Source: Thiothrix eikelboomii
GTDB lineage: Bacteria > Pseudomonadota > Gammaproteobacteria > Thiotrichales > Thiotrichaceae
Direction of reading: 5' to 3'
Assembly: GCF_900167255.1 (NCBI RefSeq)
Contig: NZ_FUYB01000008.1
Coordinates: forward strand, 1-64,000
DNA: 64,000 nucleotides
Positions within the stretch are counted from its first letter, which is position 1, and each line of letters opens with the position of its first letter. Below are positions 45,598 through 54,566 of this stretch, in pieces. A program made the position numbers and the translations under genes. The notes beneath the pieces were generated by a model. It searched no databases and had not been told where the DNA came from. It saw nothing but the letters and a program-made list of their open reading frames with translations.

Positions 45598-46530
45598 ATG
45601 GCTGAAATTATCCGCATTGCCACTCGCACGAGTCCACTTGCCCTTTGGCAAGCTGAGCATGTTGCTGCCCAACTCACGGCCTTACATAGCGATTTACAGG
45701 TTGAACTGGTCGGTATGACCACACGGGGTGATAAAATTCTTGATAGCCCCCTATCTCGAATCGGCGGCAAAGGCTTATTCGTCAAAGAACTCGAACTTGG
45801 TCTACTAGAAGGTATTGCCGATATAGCGGTTCACTCGATGAAAGATGTGCCTATGGAATTTCCAGCAGGGCTTCATCTGTCTGTCGTGATGGAGCGCGAA
45901 GATCCACGTGATGCCTTCGTTTCTAATCGGTATCACAGTTTAGATGAGCTACCTGCTGGCGCAATCATCGGCACTTGTAGTCTGCGGCGACAAATGCAAT
46001 TGCTAGCACGTTATCCTCAGCTTAAAACCAAAGACTTACGCGGGAATATCCATACTCGGCTTGCTAAGCTAGATAATAACGAATACGACGCGATTATTTT
46101 GGCGGCGGCTGGCTTGCTTAGAATGCAATTCGAGAGCCGAATTACGGCGTATCTATCACCTGAACAAAGCCTACCTGCAGTCGGGCAAGGTGCGATCGGC
46201 ATTGAATCTCGAGTCAATGATCCCCGTATAGACCAGTTACTCGCTCCGCTCATTCATCCTGAAACTTTGTTACGAGTCCGTGCCGAACGCGCCATGAATC
46301 AGCGTTTAAATGGTGGCTGCCAAGTACCGATTGCTGGCTTCGCTGAACTCACGGGCGAACAATTACGGATGCGCGGTTTATTAGGTTATCCTGATGGCTC
46401 AGCCCTGTTTAGAGCGGAATTAGTCGGTCATGCTCAAAAACCTGAAGCATTAGGGGAAGCCATTGCTGAATCCTTACTGGCTCAAGGTGGTGATAAAATT
46501 CTGACTGCCTTAGGTTTAGCTCAGCACTGA
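45598..46530 (+). CDS. hemC: Hydroxymethylbilane synthase HemC
   Basis: HemC polymerises four porphobilinogens into hydroxymethylbilane in tetrapyrrole synthesis. The 310-residue protein starts [18 protein letters not shown] and carries [54 protein letters not shown] and the dipyrromethane cofactor cysteine, Cys241, in [11 protein letters not shown]. It is first in hemC-hemD-hemX-hemY, with three bases to hemD. Confidence 0.97.
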   Translation: MAEIIRIATRTSPLALWQAEHVAAQLTALHSDLQVELVGMTTRGDKILDSPLSRIGGKGLFVKELELGLLEGIADIAVHSMKDVPMEFPAGLHLSVVMEREDPRDAFVSNRYHSLDELPAGAIIGTCSLRRQMQLLARYPQLKTKDLRGNIHTRLAKLDNNEYDAIILAAAGLLRMQFESRITAYLSPEQSLPAVGQGAIGIESRVNDPRIDQLLAPLIHPETLLRVRAERAMNQRLNGGCQVPIAGFAELTGEQLRMRGLLGYPDGSALFRAELVGHAQKPEALGEAIAESLLAQGGDKILTALGLAQH

Positions 46531-46533
46531 GTT

Positions 46534-47307
46534 ATGCCATTGCCCCTCCAAGGTCTTCAGGTCTTAGTCACTCGCCCTGTTCATCAAGCGGGGCGTTTCT
46601 GTGACTTGCTCCTCGCTGCTGGTGCCGAACCCAAGCTTTTTCCACTGTTGTCTATTCAGCCTGTCGCGCTTGCGCCTGCTAGTCTGTTGCAAATCACGAC
46701 CACAGCCCATGATAAGGTCTATGATTGGGTGATTTTTATTAGCGCCAATGCCGTTGAGTTTGGTTTGAGCTTGCTCAATGATATGACGAGTTTAGCTCGC
46801 CTCAAATTGGGAGCTATTGGTAAACAAACTGCAACGGTTTTACAGCAATATGGCTTAACCGTTACCGTCACGCCTGAACAGGGCTTTACCAGTGAAGACT
46901 TGCTAGCCTTGGATGAGTTGCAACAGTTAGCGGGGCAACGAATCCTGATTATACGCGGCGACTCGGGGCGAGAATTATTAGCCGATACCTTAAAACAACG
47001 CGGTGCCGATGTGAGTTATGCTCAAGTCTATCAGCGCAGTGCCACGGGTTCTGTCGCCGGATTAAAACAGCTTCATGCAAAACAGCAGCTTGATATAATC
47101 TGTGTCACCAGTCGTGAGATTTTACAAAACCTCTTACAATTGCTCCAAGCGGAGACTTGGATTTATCAACAAGCACTTGTAGTGGGCAGTGAACGAATCG
47201 CTGCTTATGCTCAACAACTAGGTTTTAACAACAGCATAATTGTTGCCACCAGCCCAGCCGATGATGCCATGCTGGCTGCTTTAATCCAGTGGCGACAGGA
47301 TAAATAA
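46534..47307 (+). CDS. hemD: Uroporphyrinogen-III synthase HemD
   Basis: HemD closes hydroxymethylbilane with inversion of ring D. The 257-residue sequence is poorly conserved as in the whole family, but has LQVLVTRPVHQAG at the start, WVIFISANAVEFG, VTPEQGFTSEDLLAL, RILIIRGDSGRELLADTLKQRGA and VTSREILQNLLQLL. Position three bases after hemC supports the call. Confidence 0.93.
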   Translation: MPLPLQGLQVLVTRPVHQAGRFCDLLLAAGAEPKLFPLLSIQPVALAPASLLQITTTAHDKVYDWVIFISANAVEFGLSLLNDMTSLARLKLGAIGKQTATVLQQYGLTVTVTPEQGFTSEDLLALDELQQLAGQRILIIRGDSGRELLADTLKQRGADVSYAQVYQRSATGSVAGLKQLHAKQQLDIICVTSREILQNLLQLLQAETWIYQQALVVGSERIAAYAQQLGFNNSIIVATSPADDAMLAALIQWRQDK

Positions 47308-47310
47308 AGA

Positions 47311-48453
47311 ATGATCGAGAAATCTGAAACCACCCCTTTGACTAACCCTCATGAGCCAGCCACTGCCCCCAAAGCTAAAGGCGCAGGCTTTGCCTTATTT
47401 ATTGCATTCTTAGCCCTTTTTTTTACAGTTGTAGGGATCGCAGCAGGCTATAAGCATTGGCAGCGTATGAATACCAAGGCGAAAGAACATAGCACGCATT
47501 TAGCCAGTGTCGATCAATTGCTCACCCAAAAAGCCGACGCGAGTGCACTAGCAAGCTTACAGAGTGGGGTAAAACAAACACTAGATACCTTAGCTGCCAC
47601 TGCTAGTGCTGATTTGCAAAAAATGGCACAAATGAATCATGAAACCCGCCAGTTCGCAGAAACAGTTACCACTCAAGTGGAGCAAGTTACCAGTTTACAA
47701 GCCCGCTTACAGCATCATCTTGCGCCAAAAACGGATCATGATTGGCAAATTGAAGAAGTCGCCTTTCTGTTACGGCTTGCCAATCAAGAATTGCACTTAA
47801 CCGGAGTGAAAGCACCCTCTTTAGCCGCACTGAGAGAAGCTGACTTATTACTAAGCAAATTAGGTTCTGTTTCTTATCTGCCAGTACGCCAACAACTCGC
47901 CAAAGATATTGCCAGTTTAGAAGCTTTTGCCGAGCCTGATTTGCTTGACCTGTCTCAACGTATTAATGCTATGACTATTGAGCTATCAACGCAATTAGCG
48001 AAGGCGCTACCTAATCCCTCCCCCAAACCCGAAGCCAGTGCAGATTCAAACCCGCAAACAACCGAGTCTGAATCCTCGATTTGGCAAGAATATAAACAAA
48101 AAGCCATCAATACTTTAAATGAAGCCGTGGTTGTTCATCAAGTTGATCAGCCATTAGCAAGCGCGCTAGATAATGAATCACGGCAAAGTCTTCATCAATT
48201 AATTTTGTTACGCTTAGAGAATCTACGTTTGATGGCAATTCAGCGGCAAGATAAGAGCTATCATCAACAAATCGCTTTAATTCGCGATACCTTACAAGCC
48301 TACTATCCCAAAGACCAAGCCGCGAGTTTACTGGAAAACTTAAATAGCTTAGACCAAGTGAATCTGCAGCCGCCACTGCCCGATATTTCGGCTAGCTTAA
48401 AACAATTGGAAAAAGCCCGCAGCACCAACTTAGTTGGAGAAAAGAAACCATGA
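47311..48453 (+). CDS. hemX: HemX-like membrane protein of the hem operon
   Basis: The 380-residue product has a short Pro/Thr-rich cytoplasmic tail, a membrane helix (about 27-48), and a long periplasmic coiled-coil region with DWQIEEVAFLLRLANQELHLTG, the HemX family motif. HemX was once annotated as uroporphyrinogen methyltransferase, but the sequence has no SAM-binding domain. It may scaffold heme synthesis at the membrane. It overlaps hemY by four bases. Confidence 0.92.
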   Translation: MIEKSETTPLTNPHEPATAPKAKGAGFALFIAFLALFFTVVGIAAGYKHWQRMNTKAKEHSTHLASVDQLLTQKADASALASLQSGVKQTLDTLAATASADLQKMAQMNHETRQFAETVTTQVEQVTSLQARLQHHLAPKTDHDWQIEEVAFLLRLANQELHLTGVKAPSLAALREADLLLSKLGSVSYLPVRQQLAKDIASLEAFAEPDLLDLSQRINAMTIELSTQLAKALPNPSPKPEASADSNPQTTESESSIWQEYKQKAINTLNEAVVVHQVDQPLASALDNESRQSLHQLILLRLENLRLMAIQRQDKSYHQQIALIRDTLQAYYPKDQAASLLENLNSLDQVNLQPPLPDISASLKQLEKARSTNLVGEKKP

Positions 48454-49718
48454 TACGATTTATCCTCTTTTGCCTATTAATAGGATTAGGGGGCTTTTGG
48501 TTAGCACAACAGGTGTTGGCACATTCTGGCCCTAGCTTCATTAAATGGGGGGGGCAAGTTTATGAGCTGACTACCGCTACGCTCGCAGCCTTAGTTCTGC
48601 TGGCTTGTATCGCTTTTTATATACTGATTAGTTTACTACGTGAGTTGTTCGGTTTGCGGCGACGCTTTCATCGCTTACGTGACCATCGCTTACATACCAA
48701 AGCCAATCGTAGCCTTAATCAAGGTTTAATCCAATTAACTGAAGGTCATTGGGACAAAGCTGAGCAGTTATTAACTGAACATGCTGAGCGCAGTGAAACA
48801 CCTTTATTAAATTATTTAGGAGCGGCCCGGGCTGCTCATATGCGGGATGCGCCAGAGCGTCGTGATGAACTACTGAAAAAAGCCATTGAAAGTGATAATA
48901 GCGCGCAAATTGCCGTGGGTGTTTCTCAGGCAGAAATGCAACTCTCGGCTGAGCAATTGGAGCAAGCTCATGCTACCTTATTGAATTTACGTGCTTTAGC
49001 CCCGAAAAATGCCTATGTACTTAAGCTATTAGCCAAAGTTTTATATAAACAACAAAACTGGGAAGCTCTACTGGAGCTACTACCCGAGTTGCAAAAGCAA
49101 AACCTGCTCAATAGTGAAAATATGAGCAATGTACAAGCGGCCACCCTTGTGGGTTTATTCGGTAAATACGCTGAGCAAAAAAATACCGAAAAACTGCAAA
49201 CCTTATGGAAAAAGCTCCCGCCCTCGATTCGTGAGCAAGCCGAAGCCATGTATGTTTATGCGGCCTCCTTACATCAAGCCGGTGCAGATAACTTAGCTGA
49301 GCAGTTTATTACCAGTGTCCATACTAAAACTTGGCAAGCTAAGCTCGCTGACCTTTATGGGCGTATTCAGCACTCGAGCTTGCCTATGGCGGTGCAAAAT
49401 GCGGAAAAATGGCTAGCCCAACAACCCTCGAATCCGGTCAGTTTATTATTACTGGCGCGCTTACATCGCCAACAAAAGCTGTGGGGAGTCGCCAAATCCT
49501 ATTATGAGACTAGCCTCAATCAAGCACCTGATCCAGAGGCCTATTTAGAGCTGGCTGAGTTATTAGAAATTATGGGTGAAACTGGTAACGCTGAACATTG
49601 TTACCGACTCGGTTTGCGCTACTGTATTCGCCAACAAGGTGAGCGCTTAGTATTGGCTGCTTCACAGCGTCCAAAGAAAGCGGCTGAAGGCACTTATCAA
49701 CCCGCACCCACTTTTTAG
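48450..49718 (+). CDS. hemY: HemY, TPR-containing inner-membrane protein
   Basis: The 422-residue protein starts with two membrane helices (IRFILFCLLIGLGGFWLAQQVL and LAALVLLACIAFYILISLL), the HemY N-terminal domain (HSGPSFIKWGGQVYELTTATL, RFHRLRDHR) and TPR-like repeats to the C-terminus. It is the proteobacterial HemY, unrelated to the Bacillus protoporphyrinogen oxidase of that name. Its exact role in heme synthesis is not settled. It ends the hem operon. Confidence 0.93.
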   Translation: MIRFILFCLLIGLGGFWLAQQVLAHSGPSFIKWGGQVYELTTATLAALVLLACIAFYILISLLRELFGLRRRFHRLRDHRLHTKANRSLNQGLIQLTEGHWDKAEQLLTEHAERSETPLLNYLGAARAAHMRDAPERRDELLKKAIESDNSAQIAVGVSQAEMQLSAEQLEQAHATLLNLRALAPKNAYVLKLLAKVLYKQQNWEALLELLPELQKQNLLNSENMSNVQAATLVGLFGKYAEQKNTEKLQTLWKKLPPSIREQAEAMYVYAASLHQAGADNLAEQFITSVHTKTWQAKLADLYGRIQHSSLPMAVQNAEKWLAQQPSNPVSLLLLARLHRQQKLWGVAKSYYETSLNQAPDPEAYLELAELLEIMGETGNAEHCYRLGLRYCIRQQGERLVLAASQRPKKAAEGTYQPAPTF

Positions 49719-49735
49719 CTTGAATGCAGGTAAGG

Positions 49736-49996
49736 TTATTTTTCTGCCTTGCCTTGCATCACCATAATGGTTTGCTGCATTAAAGCACATCAAGAGGTTT
49801 TGCCTGCTTTCAGCGCAAAGACCTCAGCTTTAGTCACAATCAAGGTGCGACCAGCACGGACTATTTGACCGCGAGCAATCAGTTTTTCACCATCGGCTGG
49901 AGCGAGTAAATTCATTTTGAATTCTACTGTCAAAACCGAAGCACTCGCAGCGACCATTGTCATCGCGGCATAGCCAGCGGCCGAAGGATCTAGCAC
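49736..49996 (-). pseudogene. Decayed PaaI-like hot-dog thioesterase
   Basis: Only about the C-terminal two thirds of a hot-dog thioesterase can be read: SAAGYAAMTMVAASASVLTVEFKMNLLAPADGEK-like sequence and ARGQIVRAGRTLIVTKAEVFAL. An in-frame TGA follows KAGKTS and the frame then continues as CALMQQTIMVMQGKAEK, which is the normal family C-terminus. Upstream, the HGG active-site region is missing and another TGA lies just before the GTG at 49996. I therefore call it a pseudogene with a 5' deletion and a nonsense mutation. Confidence 0.75.
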
Positions 49997-50045
49997 TCAC
50001 TCTAAATGCCTGTCAGTTTAAAATACAACTGCAGTCGACCCAATA

Positions 50046-50075
50046 AAAAAGCGCCATGACTAGGCGCTTTTTCGG
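50046..50075 (-). terminator. Bidirectional-looking terminator after rpmE
   Basis: AAAAAGCGCC pairs with GGCGCTTTTT (50046-50055 and 50063-50072) around a 7-base loop, with T runs on both strands. It ends the minus-strand L31 gene. Confidence 0.9.
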
Positions 50076-50129
50076 GTTTGCCGTTTAAATAAATAGCTCA
50101 GTTGTTAGCTATTTATCACTAAACTAGGC

Positions 50130-50378
50130 TTATTTGCTACCACGTGAGAAACGACGGTTAAACTTGTCAATCTGACCTGCAGTACTCTTAATCGACTGTT
50201 TACCTGTGTAGAAAGGGTGAGATTGGCTAGAAATCTCCACTTTCAGCAGTGGGTAGGTAGCGCCTTCATATTCAATAGTTTCTCGAGTCTCAACGGTTGA
50301 GCGGGTCAAGAAGGTGAAGCCGCTGGCGAGATCTTGGAATACGACTTCTCTATAATTAGGGTGAATTTCGGGCTTCAT
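50130..50378 (-). CDS. rpmE: 50S ribosomal protein L31, type B (zinc-independent)
   Basis: The 82-residue product matches the cysteine-free form of L31: [27 protein letters not shown] and [25 protein letters not shown]. The CxxC motifs of the zinc-binding form are absent. Type B L31 usually replaces the zinc form under zinc limitation, often under Zur control; no convincing Zur box was seen upstream. ATG 50378 has TGAGGA about nine bases upstream. Confidence 0.93.
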   Translation of the reverse strand: MKPEIHPNYREVVFQDLASGFTFLTRSTVETRETIEYEGATYPLLKVEISSQSHPFYTGKQSIKSTAGQIDKFNRRFSRGSK

Positions 50379-50557
50379 GCCGAGCGTCCTCAAAATTTAT
50401 CGGTTGATACGAAAAGGGCGCTATGGTAACAAACACCGCCCCCTAACCGCAAACACTAATTGATAAAACCAGCAAGTTAAACGCCTTCACCCGCAAGACT
50501 ATTGATCAGTACCCATAATCAGTACTCTCAGCAACACGACGGTCTGCTTAGCTTTCA

Positions 50558-51073
50558 CTAGAAATTATCGGTACTGGTAAACAAGCCAACTCGCAAATCT
50601 TGTGCCGTATAAATTTCGCGGCCATCCACTTCAAGGCTGCCATCGGCAATGCCCATAACTAACTTGCGAGTAATGACTCGTTTGAGATTAATTTTGTAAG
50701 TGACTTTTTGTGCCTTCGGTAAAACCTGCCCAAAGAACTTCACCTCACCCACCCCTAAAGCGCGACCATGCCCCGGATTACCTAGCCAAGCCAGATAAAA
50801 CCCCACCATCTGCCACATGGCATCTAACCCCAAACAACCCGGCATCACCGGATCTCCGGGGAAATGACAATCAAAAAACCATAGCTCAGGTTTTACATCT
50901 AGCTCAGCAAGAATTTCCCCTTTACCATGAATACCGCCCTCGTCACTAATACGCACAATCCGATCCATCATGAGCATATTAGGAATGGGCAATTGTGCAT
51001 TACCAGCTCCGAACATTTCGCCACGACCGCATTGCAACAGTTCTTCACGGTTAAAACTAGATTGTCTAGACAT
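50558..51073 (-). CDS. fabA: 3-hydroxydecanoyl-ACP dehydratase/isomerase FabA
   Basis: FabA dehydrates 3-hydroxyacyl-ACP and isomerises trans-2- to cis-3-decenoyl-ACP, the branch point to unsaturated fatty acids. The 171-residue hot-dog enzyme has catalytic His70 ([14 protein letters not shown]) and Asp84 ([11 protein letters not shown]), the same numbering as the E. coli enzyme. Starting at ATG 51073 ([12 protein letters not shown]) gives the standard length; an ATG 24 bases upstream is less likely. No fabB is adjacent. Confidence 0.96.
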   Translation of the reverse strand: MSRQSSFNREELLQCGRGEMFGAGNAQLPIPNMLMMDRIVRISDEGGIHGKGEILAELDVKPELWFFDCHFPGDPVMPGCLGLDAMWQMVGFYLAWLGNPGHGRALGVGEVKFFGQVLPKAQKVTYKINLKRVITRKLVMGIADGSLEVDGREIYTAQDLRVGLFTSTDNF

Positions 51074-51141
51074 AGCAGGCTCACAAGCTCCGAACATAAA
51101 AGAGGTCGATTGTAGCGGAATTTACTCCACACAGAAAACCG

Positions 51142-52005
51142 TTAAACGCTGTAATAGCTCAAGGCAATTCCAATAAACAAGCACAGACCCACCCAATTAT
51201 TATTCAAAAAAGCCCGCAAGCTTAGCCAACGATCCCGATTGCGAATTAAATATTGCTGATAAACAAACAAGCCAGCAGCCCCACCTAAGCTCAACCAAAA
51301 CCACCCCGTCAAGCCAGCTAAAGCCCCAACCCATGCTAATAAAGCTAAGGTTATCACTTGCAAACCAGCAATGATTGACCGATCCTGCTTACCAAAAATA
51401 ATCGCGGTGGACTTCACACCGATCTTTAAATCATCTTCCCGATCACACATGGCGTACATAGTGTCATAAGCAGTCGTCCATGCCACATTAGCCGCTAATA
51501 AAACCCAAGCGATTAAAGGAGGAAATTGATTATTCACTGCCGTAAAGGCCATCGGAATCCCCCAAGCGAAAGCGACTCCTAAATAAACTTGTGGCCAATG
51601 GTGATAGCGTTTCATAAAGGGGTAAGTTGCTGCTAACACCACCGCCACACCAGAAAAAGCGATAGTTAAAGCATTGAGTTGCAGGACTAAAATAAACGCC
51701 ATTAACAGCAGAAAACCAAAAACGCCTAAAGCCTCTTTGACACTAATCGCCCCCGTTGCTAAAGGGCGTAAACGAGTACGCTCCACCTGCCCATCGACAT
51801 GACGATCTGCAATATCATTAATTGCACAACCGGCCGAGCGCATTAAAAACGTACCTAAGCTAAAAATAATCAACAGCTTCCAACCCGGAAAACCTTGAGC
51901 AGCGATCCATAAAGCCCAATAAGTAGGCCATAATAGCAACAAACTGCCAATAGGCCGTTCAAAGCGAATCAAACGACTATAATGCTTCCAGCGCTCACTT
52001 AGCAT
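51142..52005 (-). CDS. ubiA: 4-hydroxybenzoate polyprenyltransferase UbiA
   Basis: UbiA attaches the polyprenyl chain to 4-hydroxybenzoate in ubiquinone synthesis at the inner membrane. The 287-residue polytopic protein has both Asp-rich motifs, NDIADRHVDGQVERT and DTMYAMCDREDD, and RLRPLATGAIS. The usual ubiC partner is not next to it. The ferredoxin gene ends six bases before it on the same strand. Confidence 0.96.
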   Translation of the reverse strand: MLSERWKHYSRLIRFERPIGSLLLLWPTYWALWIAAQGFPGWKLLIIFSLGTFLMRSAGCAINDIADRHVDGQVERTRLRPLATGAISVKEALGVFGFLLLMAFILVLQLNALTIAFSGVAVVLAATYPFMKRYHHWPQVYLGVAFAWGIPMAFTAVNNQFPPLIAWVLLAANVAWTTAYDTMYAMCDREDDLKIGVKSTAIIFGKQDRSIIAGLQVITLALLAWVGALAGLTGWFWLSLGGAAGLFVYQQYLIRNRDRWLSLRAFLNNNWVGLCLFIGIALSYYSV

Positions 52006-52011
52006 GAGTTC

Positions 52012-52323
52012 TTAATCCAATAATAAGCGTTCCACGGGTTTCCCTTGAACTAAATGACTGTCAATGATTTCATCGACATCCGCCTGATCGACCCAAGTGT
52101 ACCAAGTACCCTCAGGATAAATCACGACGACTGGACCTAACTCACAGCGATTTAAACAGCCTGCACTATTAATACGCACTTGATTATCTTTATGCAAACC
52201 GAGTTCTTTGCAACGCTGTTTTGCATAATCACGCATGGCTGAGGCGTGAAAATCCTCACAACTGCTCTCGCCATTACTGCGCTGATTGGTACAAAAGAAA
52301 ACATGATGTTTGTAATAAGACAT
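52012..52323 (-). CDS. Thioredoxin-like 2Fe-2S ferredoxin
   Basis: The 103-residue protein begins with HHVFFCTNQRSNGESSCEDF and ends its core with NSAGCLNRCELGPVVVIYPEGTWY. The four cysteines (C11, C22 region and C56/C60 region) are spaced as in thioredoxin-fold 2Fe-2S ferredoxins. These carry electrons in the cytoplasm. It lies directly upstream of ubiA and is probably co-transcribed, which may point to a link with quinone synthesis. Confidence 0.9.
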   Translation of the reverse strand: MSYYKHHVFFCTNQRSNGESSCEDFHASAMRDYAKQRCKELGLHKDNQVRINSAGCLNRCELGPVVVIYPEGTWYTWVDQADVDEIIDSHLVQGKPVERLLLD

Positions 52324-52397
52324 AAACTAATCCTTATTTTAAGCTTGTCTAAGGATTATGCCAGAGCTGGGCAGAAATTGAGGACTTAAAACAAAAA

Positions 52398-52418
52398 CAG
52401 GGTGGAAAAACCACCCTG
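52398..52418 (-). terminator. Intrinsic terminator after the Thr/Ala-rich lipoprotein gene
   Basis: CAGGGTGG/CCACCCTG with a 5-base loop; on the minus strand it is followed by TTTTTGTTTT. It lies 33 bases after the lipoprotein stop. Confidence 0.9.
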
Positions 52419-52450
52419 ATAGCACAAAACTTAAGCAAGCCTAAACACAA

Positions 52451-52660
52451 TTACTGTGGCTTTGGTTGCTCAGTCGTTGTAGTCGTAGTCGTAGAAGAAG
52501 TAGCAGGCGCCGCTGCCGCTGCTGCTGGATCAGCCGCTGCTGCTGGAGCAGTAGTGGTCGTTGTTGAAGAAGTCGTTGTTGATGTGGCCTCTTCTTTCTT
52601 ACCACAAGCAGTTAAAACAAAAGCAGCCATTAAAGTTGCTAACACGATACGATAATTCAT
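52451..52660 (-). CDS. Small Thr/Ala-rich lipoprotein
   Basis: The 69-residue product has signal MNYRIVLATLMAAFVLTAC with Cys at 19 (lipobox LTAC), then GKKEE and a low-complexity tail of Thr/Ser runs, an Ala/Pro block and a second Thr run, ending EQPKPQ. It resembles small outer-membrane lipoproteins with extended linkers. ATG 52660 has GGAG upstream. No function can be assigned. Confidence 0.75.
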   Translation of the reverse strand: MNYRIVLATLMAAFVLTACGKKEEATSTTTSSTTTTTAPAAAADPAAAAAAPATSSTTTTTTTEQPKPQ

Positions 52661-52836
52661 TTTTGAATCTCCACAAAAGCAAAAAAACATCACCAAGAAA
52701 ATCAATTGTTGCAATGCCGCATCATAACTGTTTTTTTTCAGCGACACCACAATCTCTATAATAGCCCATACCTATCAATATAGAGGCTAGCACTAGTTCT
52801 GAGAAAAAGTATTTTTTTTCAGCGTTTATAAAGTGT

Positions 52837-53199
52837 TTATAATTTTTGCTCTGTTTGACCCAAGGACACTAACATACCATTCACGCTTGCTCCCTCTTCC
52901 ACTAAAATCTCAGCATAATGGATATTGCCAACCACATCCGCGCTCGACTTTAAAGTGACTCGGCGGGTAGAGTAAATATCTCCAGCGACTCGCCCAGAAA
53001 CCACCAAAGTGGGTGCACGAATTTCACCATTGACTTCGCTATGCTCTTGCAAAAAGAGAGAAGCTCCAGACTCACCTGGTGCCATAATATTACCGTTCAC
53101 ACGCCCTTGTAGATAAAGCTCCCCCGCAAATGAGACATCACCTACAACCTCGATATCAGCTTCGAATAATGAAGCGGCACCGGCTCCCTTTTTAGCCAT
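52837..53199 (-). CDS. Bactofilin (polymer-forming cytoskeletal protein)
   Basis: The 120-residue protein is nearly all a bactofilin domain (DUF583): EADIEVVGDVSFAGELYLQGRVNGNI, SEVNGEIRAPTLVVSGRVAGDIYSTRRVTLKSSADVVGNIHYAEILVEEGASVNG, with alternating Gly/Val turns of a beta-solenoid. Bactofilins polymerise without nucleotide and anchor polar or cell-shape functions. In Myxococcus the bactofilin BacP works with the small GTPase SofG to place pilus motors at the pole. A GTPase gene lies 2.8 kb away on the other strand. Confidence 0.95.
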   Translation of the reverse strand: MAKKGAGAASLFEADIEVVGDVSFAGELYLQGRVNGNIMAPGESGASLFLQEHSEVNGEIRAPTLVVSGRVAGDIYSTRRVTLKSSADVVGNIHYAEILVEEGASVNGMLVSLGQTEQKL

Positions 53200-53241
53200 A
53201 TAAAAATCCTCAATGTTATGTTATTAGTTCATGTTACTTAC

Positions 53242-53628
53242 TTAGGGCCGGGCGCGTAAGGCATCAAGCTCTTTTTCTAGTACGGCAATTGTATCATCGC
53301 GTACCTGTAAATCATCCAATAAAGCTTGAACCCGCACTTCAGCAGCTTGCAAACGACCCACCATGTCGCCCTCACGAGTTAGCTCGGTCGCTTTTTGCAT
53401 CTGCTCCAGCTGATCTGCAGTTTCGCGCAAATCACGACGTAATGCAGCATTATCCCGATGACATTGCTCTAAACGTGATCTTGCTCCAAACGGGTCAGTT
53501 TCCTCTTCACTTTTAGTCGCAGGTGGACGTAAGTCAGCCATGAGACCGCGAGACCACCAACCTAAACCTAAACCAGCAAAAGTTCCAACTAAAACAATAA
53601 CTAATATTTGTCCAATTAGATATAACAC
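53242..53628 (-). CDS. Single-pass membrane coiled-coil protein
   Basis: The 128-residue product has a membrane helix near the N-terminus (LIGQILVIVLVGTFAGLGLGWW, about 4-27) and a long cytoplasmic coiled coil (about 50-125). The GLGLGWWSRG end of the helix resembles GLGIGWWGAHF in the membrane protein at 61493-62164, so the two may be distant paralogues. It lies upstream of the bactofilin on the same strand and could anchor it. No family is recognised. Confidence 0.7.
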   Translation of the reverse strand: MLYLIGQILVIVLVGTFAGLGLGWWSRGLMADLRPPATKSEEETDPFGARSRLEQCHRDNAALRRDLRETADQLEQMQKATELTREGDMVGRLQAAEVRVQALLDDLQVRDDTIAVLEKELDALRARP

Positions 53629-53821
53629 GCTACACCCCAGTCGCTACTACTTGATGGCAATGCTGACTTAATCAAGCCACAACATCAAGCTCTCTACCTA
53701 GTTGCCATTGATCCAAAAAACTTTTCTGTAGCATTTTATAGGCTATCATTCAAAAAGCTGTATCGTCTTTATAGTTAAACACTATAAAATATTAGAGTTT
53801 TTTAGCTGCTATTGGCCTGAT

Positions 53822-54541
53822 ATGCTTGAAAAAATATTTCCGGGTGGAAGTCCTGCTGTTTCAGTTCATTTACCTTTAGCTTTTCGCCTGTCCGATGAAA
53901 AAGACTTAAGACTGTCATCATTGTATGACCCTTTACAGACTTGGCGTTTTTTATCGCATCAGATTCGGCGCTCTCCCTTAGACCTACGCGCCCATGTCCA
54001 ACGTATTCTGCTGACTCATCAGGCCAATTTGACGGATCGCATGGAAGGGAGTCTGATGGATCTATATCTTGCTTTAGGTCATGAAGCAGGCAGTATGTTG
54101 AAAGAACGGATGCTTGAGCAATGCCAGCCCTATCTTTCACCAGAAGCAATGCAGTTTTTTAAGCAACTCACAACAGCAGATGAGAATCAAGGTTTAGAAC
54201 GAGAATGGCGTTTAGGCTCAGTACTAACAACGGGTGAAAATAATGCATCACACCCCCTAGTTCGGGTAGAGCGCCAAGTCGAAGCCAGTCGCTATTCCTC
54301 TGTACTCGAAGAGGTGCAGGCTTGCCTAGAATATGGGCAAATTGATATTGCACAAGCATTGCTAGAGCAAGAAATGCTAGCAGGTCATCAAGATCCTGCT
54401 ATCGAACAAGAACTATTAAATATTTACCAATATACGCGCAATAAGGATAAACTGATCCAATTGACTGCACAATTAGCAGCAGTCGGCCTTGAGCCTTCAG
54501 AAACATGGAAAGCTCAGCAAAGCGAGGCAGACAATTGGTGA
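53822..54541 (+). CDS. FimV C-terminal-like helical protein
   Basis: The 239-residue protein has no signal peptide. The N-terminal two thirds are unrecognised; the C-terminal part (about 165-225, SSVLEEVQACLEYGQIDIAQALLEQEMLAGHQDPAIEQELLNIYQYTRNKDKL) is a TPR-like pair similar in layout to the FimV C-terminal region (line up with LDMGDIEGARSTLEEV). It is the first gene of an eight-gene plus-strand run. No ribosome site is obvious before the ATG. Confidence 0.65.
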   Translation: MLEKIFPGGSPAVSVHLPLAFRLSDEKDLRLSSLYDPLQTWRFLSHQIRRSPLDLRAHVQRILLTHQANLTDRMEGSLMDLYLALGHEAGSMLKERMLEQCQPYLSPEAMQFFKQLTTADENQGLEREWRLGSVLTTGENNASHPLVRVERQVEASRYSSVLEEVQACLEYGQIDIAQALLEQEMLAGHQDPAIEQELLNIYQYTRNKDKLIQLTAQLAAVGLEPSETWKAQQSEADNW

Positions 54542-54566
54542 GGACTAATTATAACGGGCAGGACGT

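Noticed and set aside
49736-49996. In-frame TGA as a selenocysteine codon
   Set aside because: The family has no catalytic Cys here, no hairpin follows the codon and the 5' part of the gene is missing.
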